Below are positions 22,603-36,232 of a stretch of DNA of 64,000 nt, in pieces. The notes under the pieces are model-generated. The model did not search any database. It had not been told where the DNA came from and saw only the letters and a program-made list of their open reading frames with translations. The translations under genes were made by a program, and so were the position numbers. The stretch lies in contig JAIOJX010000002.1 of assembly GCA_022376925.1 (NCBI GenBank), forward strand, positions 40,076,501 through 40,140,500. The letters run 5' to 3'. Origin of the DNA: Tragulus kanchil (taxonomy: Eukaryota; Chordata; Mammalia; Artiodactyla; Tragulidae). Numbering within the stretch: position 1 is the stretch's first letter; the number at the start of each line of letters is the position of its first letter.

Positions 22603-24797
22603 TTTGTAGGAGTCAGGAGAGGGTCTGATTTCCATCAATATTATACTGATGTCAGTTGTCACATTTCCTGAACTTTTCTAGCAAGATATGGCTATGTAAT
22701 GTTTCACAGTCAAAATAACCTCAATGTCACAGAAAATTTTAAAGATCAACATTTAAATCAATTGTCTAGCTATGCTAACACAAATCGTTGGCCTATATTC
22801 AACCGATGTTCTAGATGCTTGAGAAAAAACTTTGTGCTTTCTGAAAGAGGGGACATATGTTTTCAGGAGTGAAGTTGATTAAAAGGCCATAATCTTCTAA
22901 GCCTTGGCAAGTACTGTTGATCAATAATGTCTTATGACCTGGAGAGATGAGTGGACCCTCTGGATGCCCTCTTCTGTGGTTAGAAAGTTTAGCTCCAAAC
23001 CACTGAGCAGGGACTGATTTGAGACAGAACTATTTTTCTGGTAGAAAAGTACTGGGTCTCATGTTCTGTATTAGAATTTCCCAACTTGGTGCCTTATAAG
23101 GGTCAACCAGACTAGTAGTAGGAGTAGTCTAGTAGGCACTGGACATGTGACTGATTGGACAAACATTTCCTGAGGCTGCTGTTCCTGAGAGTGGTGTCAC
23201 CCTCAGTGTGAAAGGAGAGAGCCCTTTTCAGAATCGCAGTGCCTTGAATGAAGTGGAAACATGAGCGCTCAGAAGGGAAGTCAGCATTCCAAATGGTAAG
23301 GTTGTCCATGTCATACTTCATGGAAGAATGAAAACCTTTTCTTATCCTCCTGACCTTATACCCTGTTCTATTTAGAATAAAGTAGAACCAGATTAGGGCA
23401 CATTGGAGGTCAGCGACTTAACTTTAAAGATAAAGAGGAATTATACGTGCAAATGTAAAATATACAACTCAATTTTATAATCAGGTTATCAGTCACATAT
23501 TTATAAATTTTGTTGATTAACCTTGGGTAGCTGTGTTTTTGCTTAGTTGTAGTTTATTCCCATATGGACATCTTGGTGATGTTATCAGCATCATGGAGGA
23601 GCTGTTGAACAAATGCTCCCCAAGGGGTCTGGGTTCTATTGGCCTGATGCCACCAAGGTCTACCAGAAGCCTGGTACAACTGTAGGAAAGCAAACAGCCA
23701 AGGTAAATTTGTAGGAGTCAGGAGAGGTCTGATTTCCATCAATATTATACTGATGTCAGTTGTCACATTTCCTGAACTTTTCTAGCAAGATATGGCTATG
23801 TAATGTTTCACAGTCAAAATAACCTCAATGTCACAGAAAATTTTAAAGATCAACATTTAAATCAATTGTCTAGCTATGCTAACACAAATCGTTGGCCTAT
23901 ATTCAACCGATGTTCTAGATGCTTGAGAAAAAACTTTGTGCTTTCTGAAAGAGGGGACATATGTTTTCAGGAGTGAAGTTGATTAAAAGGCCATAATCTT
24001 CTAAGCCTTGGCAAGTACTGTTGATCAATAATGTCTTATGACCTGGAGAGATGAGTGGACCCTCTGGATGCCCTCTTCTGTGGTTAGAAAGTTTAGCTCC
24101 AAACCACTGAGCAGGGACTGATTTGAGACAGAACTATTTTTCTGGTAGAAAAGTACTGGGTCTCATGTTCTGTATTAGAATTTCCCAACTTGGTGCCTTA
24201 TAAGGGTCAACCAGACTAGTAGTAGGAGTAGTCTAGTAGGCACTGGACATGTGACTGATTGGACAAACATTTCCTGAGGCTGCTGTTCCTGAGAGTGGTG
24301 TCACCCTCAGTGTGAAAGGAGAGAGCCCTTTTCAGAATCGCAGTGCCTTGAATGAAGTGGCAACATGAGCGCTCAGAAGGAAGTCAGCATTCCAAATGGT
24401 AAGGTTGTCCATGTCATACTTCATGGAAGAATGAAAACCTTTTCTTATCCTCCTGACCTTATACCCTGTTCTATTTAGAATAAAGTAGAACCAGATTAGG
24501 GCACATTGGAGGTCAGCGACTTAACTTTAAAGATAAAGAGGAATTATAGGGCAAATGTAAAATATACAACTCAATTTTATAATCAGGTTATCAGTCACAT
24601 ATTTATAAATTTTGTTGATTAACCTTGGGTAGCTGTGTTTTTGCTTAGTTGTAGTTTATTCCCATATGGACATCTTGGTGATGTTATCAGCATCATGGAG
24701 GAGCTGTTGAACAAATGCTCCCCAAGGGGTCTGGGTTCTATTGGCCTGATGCCACCAAGGTCTACCAGAAGCCTGGTACAACTGTAGGAAAGCAAGA
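22603..24797. repeat. Direct duplication 9 (two copies, period 1104)
   Basis: Copy 1 is 22603-23693 and copy 2 is 23708-24797, with 14 unmatched bases between. Small differences: one G lost near the left end of copy 2, GGAAAC versus GGCAAC, a G-run indel, and ACGTGC versus AGGGC. No repeat family or gene is recognised in the unit. Confidence 0.97.
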
Positions 24798-24951
24798 TGA
24801 GGTGGACAGATTGCAAACAAGTATACAGAATACAGAACAGGTATGCCAAACCAAAAGTTACAAGCTTGGTTCCCTGATGTCTAACCTAGACATCACTTTT
24901 GTGTTAGGATCCCTTCTGTAATGTTGCATTTAATTTAATGACTGTGTCTCC

Positions 24952-27092
24952 TTAGGTTTCTCTGGCTTTTGCTGATTTCACAGGTATTTGGTAAACGGTC
25001 CCTCAGTTTGGATTTGTTTAGTGTCTTCTCAACGTTAGGCTTGGGTTTTGTGTTTTGGGAAGGAAGCTGAAGGAGGAAAGTACAGTTTTCATCACATCAT
25101 GTCAAAGTTATGCTCTAGCAACAGGCTTTATCGTGAACGGTGCTGACGTTGGTCTCCTGGCTATGGGGTGTTTACTGGTTTCTCCACTGAAATGTTAACT
25201 CCCTCCCTTCTTTCCTCACTGCACGTTGGGGAGCAGGTTGCCACATGCAGACCACACTTCAAGGTGTCCCACCTCCTTGAGGGGTGTATATCTACATACA
25301 TTTTTTGGTATTCTCTATAGGCTGCTTTTGCTTCTAGGACCTTTCAATTGGCATGACTTGGGTATAAGCCTGCATACTAATTGTGTGCATACCTCTTATC
25401 AGAACCTGCATCAAGCTGATGGTTCAACTATGTCCCAAGTCCAGTCCTGGTGTCCACAGTTCATTCTATCCATCCCCCTTTTTTATCTCTCCAGAGTGAT
25501 CTTCTAAATGCATAATTCAGAAAATTCCCCTTCTCTGCTTGAAACCTATGGACCTTCTCACCTGAGGATAAAAATTCAAACTTATAACACTAGTTTACAG
25601 GATCTTATGATGCACTAATGAGCTAATCATTTATTTTCTTAACAATTAAAATCTTTACAATTTGTGGGAGAATAAGGAACTTCTCTGTAACCATTTATTC
25701 ACACTTGTGATGAGAATACAATCATGTGATAAACACCGTGTTCATTTGTTGGAACTGCAAATTTAAAGCCAAATACATTCTGTTAATATTTAATCAATTA
25801 ATTAATATTTATTCAATTATTGTCAACCACACTGGTGCTGTATAAAATAAAATGATATTAAATTTGAAGTAAAGCTTTTCAAACATTTAGAATCAGTCAT
25901 GTTTGTTCAACAAAAGAGACAACAAATTTAAGAAAAAGGCTCTAATAATACACATACCATGTGTGTGTGCAAATTCAAATCAAGAAGCTCTACAGAGGCC
26001 CCAATTTTCAACACTCATTTTTTTGCTTTTAGGTTTCTCTGGCTTTTGCTGATTTCACAGGTATTTGGTAAACGGTCCCTCAGTTTGGATTTGTTTAGTG
26101 TCTTCTCAACGTTAGGCTTGGGTTTTGTGTTTTGGGAAGGAAGCTGAAGGAGGAAAGTACAGTTTTCATCACATCATGTCAAAGTTATGCTCTAGCAACA
26201 GGCTTTATCGTGAACGGTGCTGACGTTGGTCTCCTGGCTATGGGGTGTTTACTGGTTTCTCCACTGAAATGTTAACTCCCTCCCTTCTTTCCTCACTGCA
26301 CGTTGGGGAGCAGGTTGCCACATGCAGACCACACTTCAAGGTGTCCCACCTCCTTGAGGGGTGTATATCTACATACATTTTTTGGTATTCTCTATAGGCT
26401 GCTTTTGCTTCTAGGACCTTTCAATTGGCATGACTTGGGTATAAGCCTGCATACTAATTGTGTGCATACCTCTTATCAGAACCTGCATCAAGCTGATGGT
26501 TCAACTATGTCCCAAGTCCAGTCCTGGTGTCCACAGTTCATTCTATCCATCCCCTTGTTTATCTCTCCAGAGTGATCTTCTAAATGCATAATTCAGAAAA
26601 TTCCCCTTCTCTGCTTGAAACCTATGGACCTTCTCACCTGAGGATAAAAATTCAAACTTATAACACTAGTTTACAGGATCTTATGATGCACTAATGAGCT
26701 AATCATTTATTTTCTTAACAATTAAAATCTTTACAATTTGTGGGAGAATAAGGAACTTCTCTGTAACCATTTATTCACACTTGTGATGAGAATACAATCA
26801 TGTGATAAACACCGTGTTCATTTGTTGGAACTGCAAATTTAAAGCCAAATACATTCTGTTAATATTTAATCAATTAATTAATATTTATTCAATTATTGTC
26901 AACCACACTGGTGCTGTATAAAAATAAAATGATATTAAATTTGAAGTAAAGCTTTTCAAACATTTAGAATCAGTCATGTTTGTTCAACAAAAGAGACAAC
27001 AAATTTAAGAAAAAGGCTCTAATAATACACATACCATGTGTGTGTGCAAATTCAAATCAAGAAGCTCTACAGAGGCAATTTTCAACACTCAT
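24952..27092. repeat. Direct duplication 10 (two copies, period 1077)
   Basis: Copy 1 is 24952-26018 and copy 2 is 26029-27092, with 10 T-rich bases between. Copy 1 has GAGGCCCCAATTTTC near its right end where copy 2 has GAGGCAATTTTC. The third copy of this segment (near 28138) agrees with copy 2. A C/T-run also differs (near 25475 versus 26552). The unit is unrecognised AT-rich DNA. Confidence 0.97.
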
Positions 27093-29025
27093 GTCCACAT
27101 CAGATTCAAGGAATGGCTTGAGCAATCAATAAGGTTGAACACATCATTAGTTTCTCTACCATGTCTTTATTAGGGTGGACATTTCTCATTCAGACTTGTA
27201 CTTTTAGGAGAGAATGCTGGGCCCTTTGTTGAACAGGGAACAGGAAAGTAGAAACTCAGAATTGCCTTTGCAACTTTAAAAATTTTGGAGGCATTTTTTA
27301 TGTTAGATGAATAAATCAAACCTAAAAGTTGAAAGTTTAAAATTTAAGCTTGGAAGAAGGCAAAGACAGGATTTCCTATCATTTCTTTGGTTTTATTCAT
27401 ACTTGGAACAGATTTCTGATCATTCTGTTGTTGAATTTAGACTGGGTTTTTTAAAGATGTAGTAAGTGGGTAAAACTCAATTATTCAATTGTCAAGATTT
27501 TCCACTGTGTTTTTTAAGAAATGATGATAGCTCTCAATATTGAAAAAAAATGTCATCTCAGGACTAAGTGAGAGGGTCACGCTTTTCAATGTAACATAAT
27601 ATGCTAAAATATGCCTTCTTGAAGAATTTAAGAAGCCATGTCACTCATTTTGATGACATAAGTGTGCCTCTGTGCCCTGGAGAGAGAACATGCCTAGCTG
27701 TTGACCCTATGGCCATTTCCGGTTGTGTCATGATGAAGAGCTGACAGTGGCGTCAGTGACTTGCCACCTTCCCTCCCTTCACCACTTCTTTGGACCACAC
27801 AGGGTGTTGTTTATGACCAATTGTCTGCAGATAAACAGTGTGAAGATGGGCATTATGGCATTTTCTGCTGTACTTATGCTGATCATGAAATTCAACTTTT
27901 CCCGCTCAAAGCCAAATACATTCTGTTAATATTTAATCAATTAATTAATATTTATTCAATTATTGTCAACCACACTGGTGCTGTATAAAATAAAATGATA
28001 TTAAATTTGAAGTAAAGCTTTTCAAACATTTAGAATCAGTCATGTTTGTTCAACAAAAGAGACAACAAATTTAAGAAAAAGGCTCTAATAATACACATAC
28101 CATGTGTGTGTGCAAATTCAAATCAAGAAGCTCTACAGAGGCAATTTTCAACACTCATGTCCACATCAGATTCAAGGAATGGCTTGAGCAATCAATAAGG
28201 TTGAACACATCATTAGTTTCTCTACCATGTCTTTATTAGGGTGGACATTTCTCATTCAGACTTGTACTTTTAGGAGAGAATGCTGGGCCCTTTGTTGAAC
28301 AGGGAACAGGAAAGTAGAAACTCAGAATTGCCTTTGCAACTTTAAAAATTTTGGAGGCATTTTTCATGTTAGATGAATAAATCAAACCTAAAAGTTGAAA
28401 GTTTAAAATTTAAGCTTGGAAGAAGGCAAAGACAGGATTTCCTATCATTTCTTTGGTTTTATTCATACTTGGAACAGATTTCTGATCATTCTGTTGTTGA
28501 ATTTAGACTGGGTTTTTTAAAGATGTAGTAAGTGGGTAAAACTCAATTATTCAATTGTCAAGATTTTCCACTGTGTTTTTTAAGAAATGATGATAGCTCT
28601 CAATATTGAAAAAAAATGTCATCTCAGGACTAAGTGAGAGGGTCACGCTTTTCAATGTAACATAATATGCTAAAATATGCCTTCTTGAAGAATTTAAGAA
28701 GCCATGTCACTCATTTTGATGACATAAGTGTGCCTCTGTGCCCTGGAGAGAGAACATGCCTAGCTGTTGACCCTATGGCCATTTCCGGTTGTGTCATGAT
28801 GAAGAGCTGACAGTGGCGTCAGTGACTTGCCACCTTCCCTCCCTTCACCACTTCTTTGGACCACACAGGGTGTTGTTTATGACCAATTGTCTGCAGATAA
28901 ACAGTGTGAAGATGGGCATTATGGCATTTTCTTGCTGTACTTATGCTGATCATGAAATTCAATTCCAGTCTTGTCCATGGCACATGAAAAGGCTGCTCGA
29001 TAAATAAAACACTTTTCCCGCTCAA
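26841..29025. repeat. Direct duplication 11 (two copies, period 1066), chained to duplication 10
   Basis: Copy 1 is 26841-27909 and copy 2 is 27908-29025, sharing AA. Copy 1 lacks about 52 bp present in copy 2 (about 28963-29013) but keeps the following CTTTTCCCGCTCAA. Positions 26841-27092 belong to both duplications 10 and 11. There is also an A-run indel and a single extra T in copy 2 (TTTTCTTGCTG). No family or gene is recognised. Confidence 0.97.
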
Positions 29026-29984
29026 CAAGAAGCAGAGCCAGCACTCTCCCTAGAGTGGTCCTCACGTGCCCGCTGAGAGCTGATCCAAGCTCGCATAGCT
29101 TCCTCCAGCAGCCTGAGGACAATCAATTCTTTTACCGATGTGTAATTCCCACAGCGCCATATGATAAATAGGATGATCAATGCTTACTCAGTTTTTGCCT
29201 CAATCACAGGACCTTTTCATCAACTTTGGTACTAGTTTTTAAACTTCCTAGTAATAGAGTTGCTTGGACACTTTAAGCCGTGACTAGTATTTCTTTAAAT
29301 GACATTTTTCTAGTTTGGTCTCTTATGACTTTGGGGCAAAAAACAATCCATTTCTTATTATAAAACATGCTTTTGATCAGGATCTAGAAAGCCAGAATTT
29401 TTGAAAAAATATAACATTACATGTTTTGCTGGCCTTGTGCCATTTTCTGACAAAATTTATGAAAGGTCATGTACAGAGAGCTAAGGCTTTTTGTTATCAT
29501 AAAAATACTTTATAGATAATTACAATTGTGTTTTCTATTCAGAATTTACTTCTTCAGAGCCTGGATGCAACCAAAACATTTAAATGTTTACTTCTCACTC
29601 AAATTTCAAATCACGCTCTGTGACTCATATTCTCTTATATTGTTATTCTCAGTTTTTATTTTTATACTTTATGTGTTGGTATTTTCTTCACTAATTATTG
29701 CTTTTTGCTTTAATGAATCCTTTTGAGCCACTGATCCACAAGCAGTCTTTTATTTACAATGTGCTAATGCAAGAGAAGAAAGCAGTGGTGTGTGACTCAC
29801 ATGAAAACAAGCTGCCCAGGAGGGATGGTGCCTCTGATTCAAGGTCCACTTCCTGCTCACGCTCATATCTGCCAATAGGTGCAAAATTTAAGGGTGTGTC
29901 AGAAAACACAATGGAGATAAAACTGTACTTTATGTAATACCTTATGTTAAAAATAAAGATTAATGAAGTGTATGAACCTAGATT
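29026..29984. other. Unrecognised single-copy DNA
   Basis: AT-rich; no repeat family or exon is seen. Short frames at 29526-29726 and 29698-29937 lack any recognisable feature. Confidence 0.5.
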
Positions 29985-30400
29985 CTGTTCTACAGAGTGA
30001 AGTAAGTCAGAGAAAAACAGGTATCATATATTGGCACATATATATGGAATCTAGAAAGATGGTACTGAGGAACGTATTTGTAGGACCGCTATGGAGATGC
30101 AGACATAGAGAGCAGACTTAGGGAGAAGGGCAGAAGATAAGAAGGAGAAGGGGAGAGGCAGGGGGAGGGCGGCACGAGAGCGTGCCCACTACATTTGTAA
30201 AATGGCCAGCGGGCATCACTGTGGGACTCACGGGCTCCAGCTGGGGCTCTGGGATGACCTAGAGGGTGGGGAAGGTGGGAGGTGGAGGGGTTAAAGGGAG
30301 AGGACCTATGTACACCTATCTGCTGATGCATGCTGATGCATGGCAGAAATCAAGCCAATATTGTAAAGCAATTAGCCTTCAATTAAAAGTAAATTTAAAA
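29985..30400 (+). mobile_element. Ruminant L1 3' UTR and tail
   Basis: The order CAGAGTGAAGTAAGTCAGAG, TATATATGGAATCTAGAAAG, GATGGTACTGAGGAACGTAT, a G-rich tract, then CCAATATTGTAAAGCAATTA and an A-rich end is the sense-strand ruminant L1 3' region. The G-rich tract (30120-30300) explains the purine skew. Confidence 0.75.
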
Positions 30401-30967
30401 AGGGTTGTCATTGGGAAAAAATAAAAATTAATGTAGAAACCCCTGATAAATAAAAATATCAGCCTCTTAAATTAGGATCTATATTACTGATTCTTATTTT
30501 TTTGCTCAAACCACCCATATAGCTCAGCAAAATACAGGCAAAATACCTATATAAAACTATTAATAAGACATAGTTAAAGTTAAGGAATGTTTATAAATAT
30601 TCTGCATTCTCTTTTGAAGCCACCAGAGCAGTTGGGAACCCATTGATAAACAACTGGAGACTAAAAGCAGATTAAATTCTAAGAAAGCTCATTTTACAAA
30701 CCATGTCCATTTGGTGTTTGCTTTCTGATGGGAAGAACTTGTATTTTGTACGTATGTGCCTTTGTTTGATGATAGTCACCCTTCATTACCTGCAAACCTG
30801 TACTCATATGTTAGCTGCTGTGATGGTATCTGGTAAAGGGTACTCTATTCTCTTTTTTTTCCATTCATAAAGATAATTGTTTTCACAATTAAAATTTTCA
30901 AAACTCCATCATGATATAAGCAGATCTCTCCATTTACATGATCATACATAGGCATATGAAATAGAGA
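30401..30967. other. AT-rich single-copy DNA
   Basis: Nothing recognised. Confidence 0.5.
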
Positions 30968-33276
30968 CTAAAACATTCATATTTCATTTAAGCTCTCTTT
31001 TAACTTAGATTTGTTCATACATGAAGTCCTTCATATCTGGGTGAAAATAAATTTAATGCTATACATTTTGGCTTGGGATTTTATTTGAAACATGTGTGAG
31101 CATATTCAAAAATGTGCAGTAATGAATCATACATTTGAAATTTAAGCCCTAGGCTTCCTACATCAAAGGCGCATTTCTTTCAATAGCATATAAAATGTTT
31201 ATGATTCCTGAGCAAATGAAATCAGTTAAGAGATTAAGTGTGCAGCATAGTCAACGTGCTGGAAAAAGATTAAAGACAAATACAACATGGCGTGAAATCC
31301 CACATCATGGGAAACAGGAGGCCGCATTTCAATCACTCCTTCTGTTAATAGCAAGAGCTCCAGGGCTCACCTTCTGGAACAGGAGCACGTGATTAAACTG
31401 CCACAGTGATTAAACTACCATCTCCCCACCTCGCTGGGAGTCCTGGGAGCCCCTTCAATATGAGCTGTCTGTTGGCACTTCAAATTTAAAGAGTGAGAAG
31501 ACTGTCCAAGAGTATGCAGTCCAAGCAGTCCGGTCACTAGTGAGTGGGAAATTCATTTTGTTTTAACAAAAGAATGCCATCATATTAAACTCGAACTGTT
31601 GGCCAGATGAGAGTACTGAAGATAGCTTCTATTTGAAATATTTCACCTGGTCTTTTCCCTTTCCCTTAGTTTAATGATTTGACGACATCTCAAATCAAAG
31701 TAGCTCAAAAAAACCATTGACATCATTTATTGTGCTGGAGGGAAAACTTAAGGCAAGACTGATGTAGTAATATCAGTTGAAAAAAAATACCTTAAGACAT
31801 GGACATATTTTGAGCATATATGATGCTTTAATATTTCAAAAGAAAAGTGATTTCAAATTTGTGTTTTTAGAAAGCGATCTTTAGGATAAGTTGGGCTAAT
31901 TCAAAAGAAATGCTTGCCCCTGCAAAAAAAGAAAAAGAAAATGTTGATTTGATGTCTTAAAAGGAAGCATAGCTTCCGTAGCTGTTTATATGTTTCCAGG
32001 AAGTCAGTGAGGAATGTTGAGTTGGGAGACTATCTAGCTTTTATTTTGCTGATTTAATTTCAATACTCTTCTCTCCCATGGATGTCTTATCAGGTAGATG
32101 GAAAGTAATAGAGCTAAAACATTCATATTTCATTTAAGCTCTCTTTAACTTAGATTTGTTCATACATGAAGTCCTTCATATCTGGGTGAAAATAAATTTA
32201 ATGCTATACATTTTGGCTTGGGATTTTATTTGAAACATGTGTGAGCATATTCAAAAATGTGCAGTAATGAATCATACATTTGAAATTTAAGCCCTAGGCT
32301 TCCTACATCAAAGGCGCATTTCTTTCAATAGCATATAAAATGTTTATGATTCCTGAGCAAATGAAATCAGTTAAGAGATTAAGTGTGCAGCATAGTCAAC
32401 GTGCTGGAAAAAGATTAAAGACAAATACAACATGGCGTGAAATCCCACATCATGGGAAACAGGAGGCCGCATTTCAATCACTCCTTCTGTTAATAGCAAG
32501 AGCTCCAGGGCTCACCTTCTGGAACAGGAGCACGTGATTAAACTGCCACAGTGATTAAACTACCATCTCCCCACCTCGCTGGGAGTCCTGGGAGCCCCTT
32601 CAATATGAGCTGTCTGTTGGCACTTCAAATTTAAAGAGTGAGAAGACTGTCCAAGAGTATGCAGTCCAAGCAGTCCGGTCACTAGTGAGTGGGAAATTCA
32701 TTTTGTTTTAACAAAAGAATGCCATCATATTAAACTCGAACTGTTGGCCAGATGAGAGTACTGAAGATAGCTTCTATTTGAAATATTTCACCTGGTCTTT
32801 TCCCTTTCCCTTAGTTTAATGATTTGACGACATCTCAAATCAAAGTAGCTCAAAAAAACCATTGACATCATTTATTGTGCTGGAGGGAAAACTTAAGGCA
32901 AGACTGATGTAGTAATATCAGTTGAAAAAAAATACCTTAAGACATGGACATATTTTGAGCATATATGATGCTTTAATATTTCAAAAGAAAAGTGATTTCA
33001 AATTTGTGTTTTTAGAAAGCGATCTTTAGGATAAGTTGGGCTAATTCAAAAGAAATGCTTGCCCCTGCAAAAAAAGAAAAAGAAAATGTTGATTTGATGT
33101 CTTAAAAGGAAGCATAGCTTCCGTAGCTGTTTATATGTTTCCAGGAAGTCAGTGAGGAATGTTGAGTTGGGAGACTATCTAGCTTTTATTTTGCTGATTT
33201 AATTTCAATACTCTTCTCTCCCCATGGATGATCAATGGGAAACATCTATTAGGTAGATGGAAAGTAATAGAGCTAG
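30968..33276. repeat. Direct duplication 12 (two copies, period 1145)
   Basis: Copy 1 is 30968-32116 and copy 2 is 32114-33276, sharing CTA (and loosely TAGAG before it). Copy 1 has a 14-15 bp shorter, altered patch 20-40 bases from its end (GGATGTCTTATCAGG versus a longer form at 33226-33252). There is also a T-run indel near the left end. The unit is AT-rich and unrecognised. The 65-residue frame repeated in both copies has no known domain. Confidence 0.97.
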
Positions 33277-33774
33277 AAATGTTGTTTTCAGCTTTGTTCA
33301 GAAAGATACCAGGGACTTGAGAGAGTCATTACACACAAATACGAGTCCTGAAGGAGTCTGTTTTGTCACCACATTCAGGAGATTGTGACGGGATGGTGAA
33401 GAAATATGTCCCTATTATGGAAGCGATGTTACCACAGGAGTGAATCACTTTAAATGGATGGAATATAAATTAATAATATGTCTCTTGGGGAAGATCGAGT
33501 CCTCGGTGCCTCGTATGTATGTGGACTTCTGGTTAAGTAGCTGCAAGGCTGATGCTCAACGAAACAAAACTAGATAAAAGGGGAAGTCACTGATCATCAG
33601 CGCAGGAGGATGTTTAAGAAGATGCAGGAGCCTGTGGGAAGGAAACTAAATGTGATCCATTGTCTGCTACAATTTGACGACTAAAGAAAAGATGACAACT
33701 TTAGATTTCAAAATCCAAAGGATCACTTATAATAATAATAATGATAAGAGCTTTATTTTATTTCTTTAATTCAA
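33277..33774. other. Unrecognised single-copy DNA
   Basis: No repeat or gene is recognised. There is a short (AAT)n run near 33730. Confidence 0.5.
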
Positions 33775-34188
33775 CTTAACCTATAGAGCAGCTTCAGGTT
33801 CACAGCAAAGCTGTATGGAGAGTGCAGAGGGTTCCCATACACCAGCTGCCCCCACGAACCTCCCACCTCCCCGACATCAGCACACAGCACAGGGTGGAAT
33901 GCGGGTCACAATCCGTGAGTCTATGTTGGCACAACTCTACTGCTCAAATTCTGACCTTTTGTGCATACTAAAATATATGCTTGGTCTACGTGATTTATTT
34001 ATATATTTTTACACAGTTATAGGTTCGCATGCAGTTACAGAAAATATGACAGACAGAACTCACATAGCTTTCACACCATTTTGCCCGGTGGGGTCACCCT
34101 GCCTGACTAGAGTTCAGTCTTACAGTAGGACATTTGGATGGATACAGTCCATTGACTTTATGTGAATGTCCTCATTTTATATGCAGCC

Positions 34189-34226
<38 letters not shown>

Positions 34227-35290
34227 TTCATTCTGTGCTGTTTTGTCACGTGTTCACATTCGTGGATAGACCACCATGACTGAGGTGGAGGACTGCGCAT
34301 CATGGAGGCTTTTGTACTGGCTTTTATAAGCCTCTCCACCCACCCTTAAAGCCTGGTGTTGTTCGTGTTTATGTCATGTCATTTCAATACTTTTATAGAA
34401 GTAGAATCATAACGTGTGTAATCCTTTTGGATTACTTTCTTTCACTTGACAAAATCCCCTTGTGTTCTGTCCCGGTTTTAATATGTATTAACAGTTTCTT
34501 CTCTCTCTTGCTACAAGGGCTTCCGTGGTTGGTAGCACACAGTGTGTTGAACCATCCAGCAGCTGAAGGACCTGTGTGTTGTTTCCAGCACTAGGCTGTT
34601 ACAAATAAAGCTCTTAGAAGCATTCATGTCCAGGGTTTTGTGTGTGGAGATAAGTTTCCATTTCTCTGGGATAAATGCCCAGGAGAGCAATTCCTGGGTC
34701 GTGTAATGAGGACAGATTCAGTTTGTCAGAAACGGCCAAACTGTTTTCAGAGTGGTGATACAGACTTGCGTTCCCAGCAACAGTGTATGAGTGACTGGGT
34801 TCTTCCACAGAATGATATTGTTAGCCTTTGATGCTGTCATTAAAAAAAAAAACACTGGCCATTCTGATAGGCATGTGGTGGTCATTTGTTGTGGCTTATC
34901 TTGCATTTACCTAATAGCTAATGATGTTCAGCAGATTTTCATGTGCTTAGGTACCATCTGTTAATCCTCTTCAGGGAAATATCTGTTCATGCCTTTTGAT
35001 CATTTTCTAACTGATCTGTTGTCTTTTTTTTTTTTTTTTCTGTTTTTGTTTTGAGCTTTCTTTATATATTCTAGAAATGAATTCTTGGTCAGAAATGTGG
35101 TTTGCAAATACTTTCTTCTGGTCTACAACTTTTTTATTCTCTTAACAGAATGAAAAATTAATTTCACTGAGGTCCATTTTAACAAGTTGTCCTTTCGTGG
35201 AATATATTTTTGTGTCAAGTCTAAAATTCTTCAGCAGGTTCTAGGTCTGTAATTTTCTCTTATTTTTCTATGGTTTTATTCAAAAACCAA
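33775..35290 (-). mobile_element. Old L1 3' region, antisense, about 1.5 kb
   Basis: Reads as the complement of an ancient L1 3' region: TTCAGGTTCACAGCAAAGCT, AGGGTTCCCATACACCAGCT, TTACAAATAAAGCTCTTAGA, GAGAGCAATTCCTGGGTCGT, AAACGGCCAAACTGTTTTCA, GTGGTGATACAGACTTGCGT. Interrupted by a (GT)n tract and a T-run near 35025. The 116-codon frame at 33815-34165 is a frame of this relic. Confidence 0.75.
34191..34224. repeat. (GT)17 microsatellite
   Basis: Uninterrupted GT dinucleotide repeat inside the antisense L1 relic. Likely polymorphic. Confidence 0.97.
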
Positions 35291-35400
35291 ACAAGAGACT
35301 TGACATTTCTCCAAAGAGACATGAATGACCAATAAATACATAAAAAGATGTTCAGCACCACTAATTGTCAGAGAAATGCAAGTCAAAACTGGTCCAAAAA
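35285..35400 (+). mobile_element. Short L1 ORF2 3' fragment, sense
   Basis: GACATTTCTCCAAAGAGACA, AAAAGATGTTCAGCACCACT and GAGAAATGCAAGTCAAAACT are a classic L1 ORF2 3' stretch. It is opposite in orientation to the preceding L1 relic, so it is a separate insertion or an inversion. Confidence 0.75.
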
Positions 35401-36016
35401 TAGTCTATCAAAAAAATGAAGCCAATTTTGTAATTATTATAGCCAAAAATAGACAAAATTTTATTCCAATAAATGATAAATGTGCATGATAAAGATATTG
35501 TGGTTATGAATTCAAGTGTGTCGCATAACCTAGAATCAGAAGACATACCAGGAACTGAAAGGAAATAGAAGTAGCTGACTTGGTTCTCCAGGCCCCATAC
35601 ACATGAGGAATCATCCTCATGTAGTCTGCAAGACAAAATAAAACAAATGCTTGAATTTGAATTTAGGGCTAAACCACTCCTTATTATATTACCTCTGTTT
35701 GTCTCCTTGTGAAATTCATTCAGATCTAAAGCAAACAGAAAATGTATTGTGTCTATTAAATCATTGCATACCATGAAAAAGAGTAAATCTGCACACTGTT
35801 TTTACTAATGATGATGGTTAATTCTGTGTCAACTTCTGGGTCATAGGGTGCTAAGATATTTGGCCAAACCTATTTCTAGGTGCTTCTGGGAGGGTGTTTT
35901 TTTGATGAGATTGATATTTAAACTAGCAGACTGAGTAGAGCAGATTGCCCACCCTCATGTGTTGACTATATTTATATGGGTTCATTTCTAGGCAGTTATT
36001 GTGCATGCATGAGTTT
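35401..36016. other. Unrecognised DNA plus one old unnamed repeat
   Basis: 35401-35811 is unrecognised. 35812-35965 resembles 37134-37260: both have GTGTCAACTT-like starts, a GATATTTG-like middle, then GAGTA(G/A)AGCAGATTG. I recognise it as a common old mammalian repeat but do not name it. Confidence 0.5.
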
Positions 36017-36232
36017 GTGCTAAGGTCACTTTGGTTGTGTTCAACTCTCTGCAACCCCATGGACAGTAGCCTGCCAGGTTCCTCTGTCCAAGGGATTCTC
36101 CCAGCAAGAATACTGGGCTGAGTTCCCATGCCGTCCTCCAGAAGATGTCCTGACCCAGGGATTGAACCCTTGTCTCCTGTGTCTCCTGCACTGAAGGCAG
36201 ACTCTTTACCTGCTGAGCCATCAGGGAAGCTC
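36017..36232 (-). mobile_element. Bov-tA SINE
   Basis: Antisense Bov-tA: CTGCAACCCCATGGACAGTA, CAAGAATACTGGGCTGAGTT, CAGGGATTGAACCCTTGTCT, ending CTGAGCCATCAGGGAAGCTC. Near full length. Confidence 0.92.

Noticed and set aside
30120..30300. A purine-rich tract as a possible regulatory or triplex element
   Set aside because: It is the G-rich part of a ruminant L1 3' UTR.
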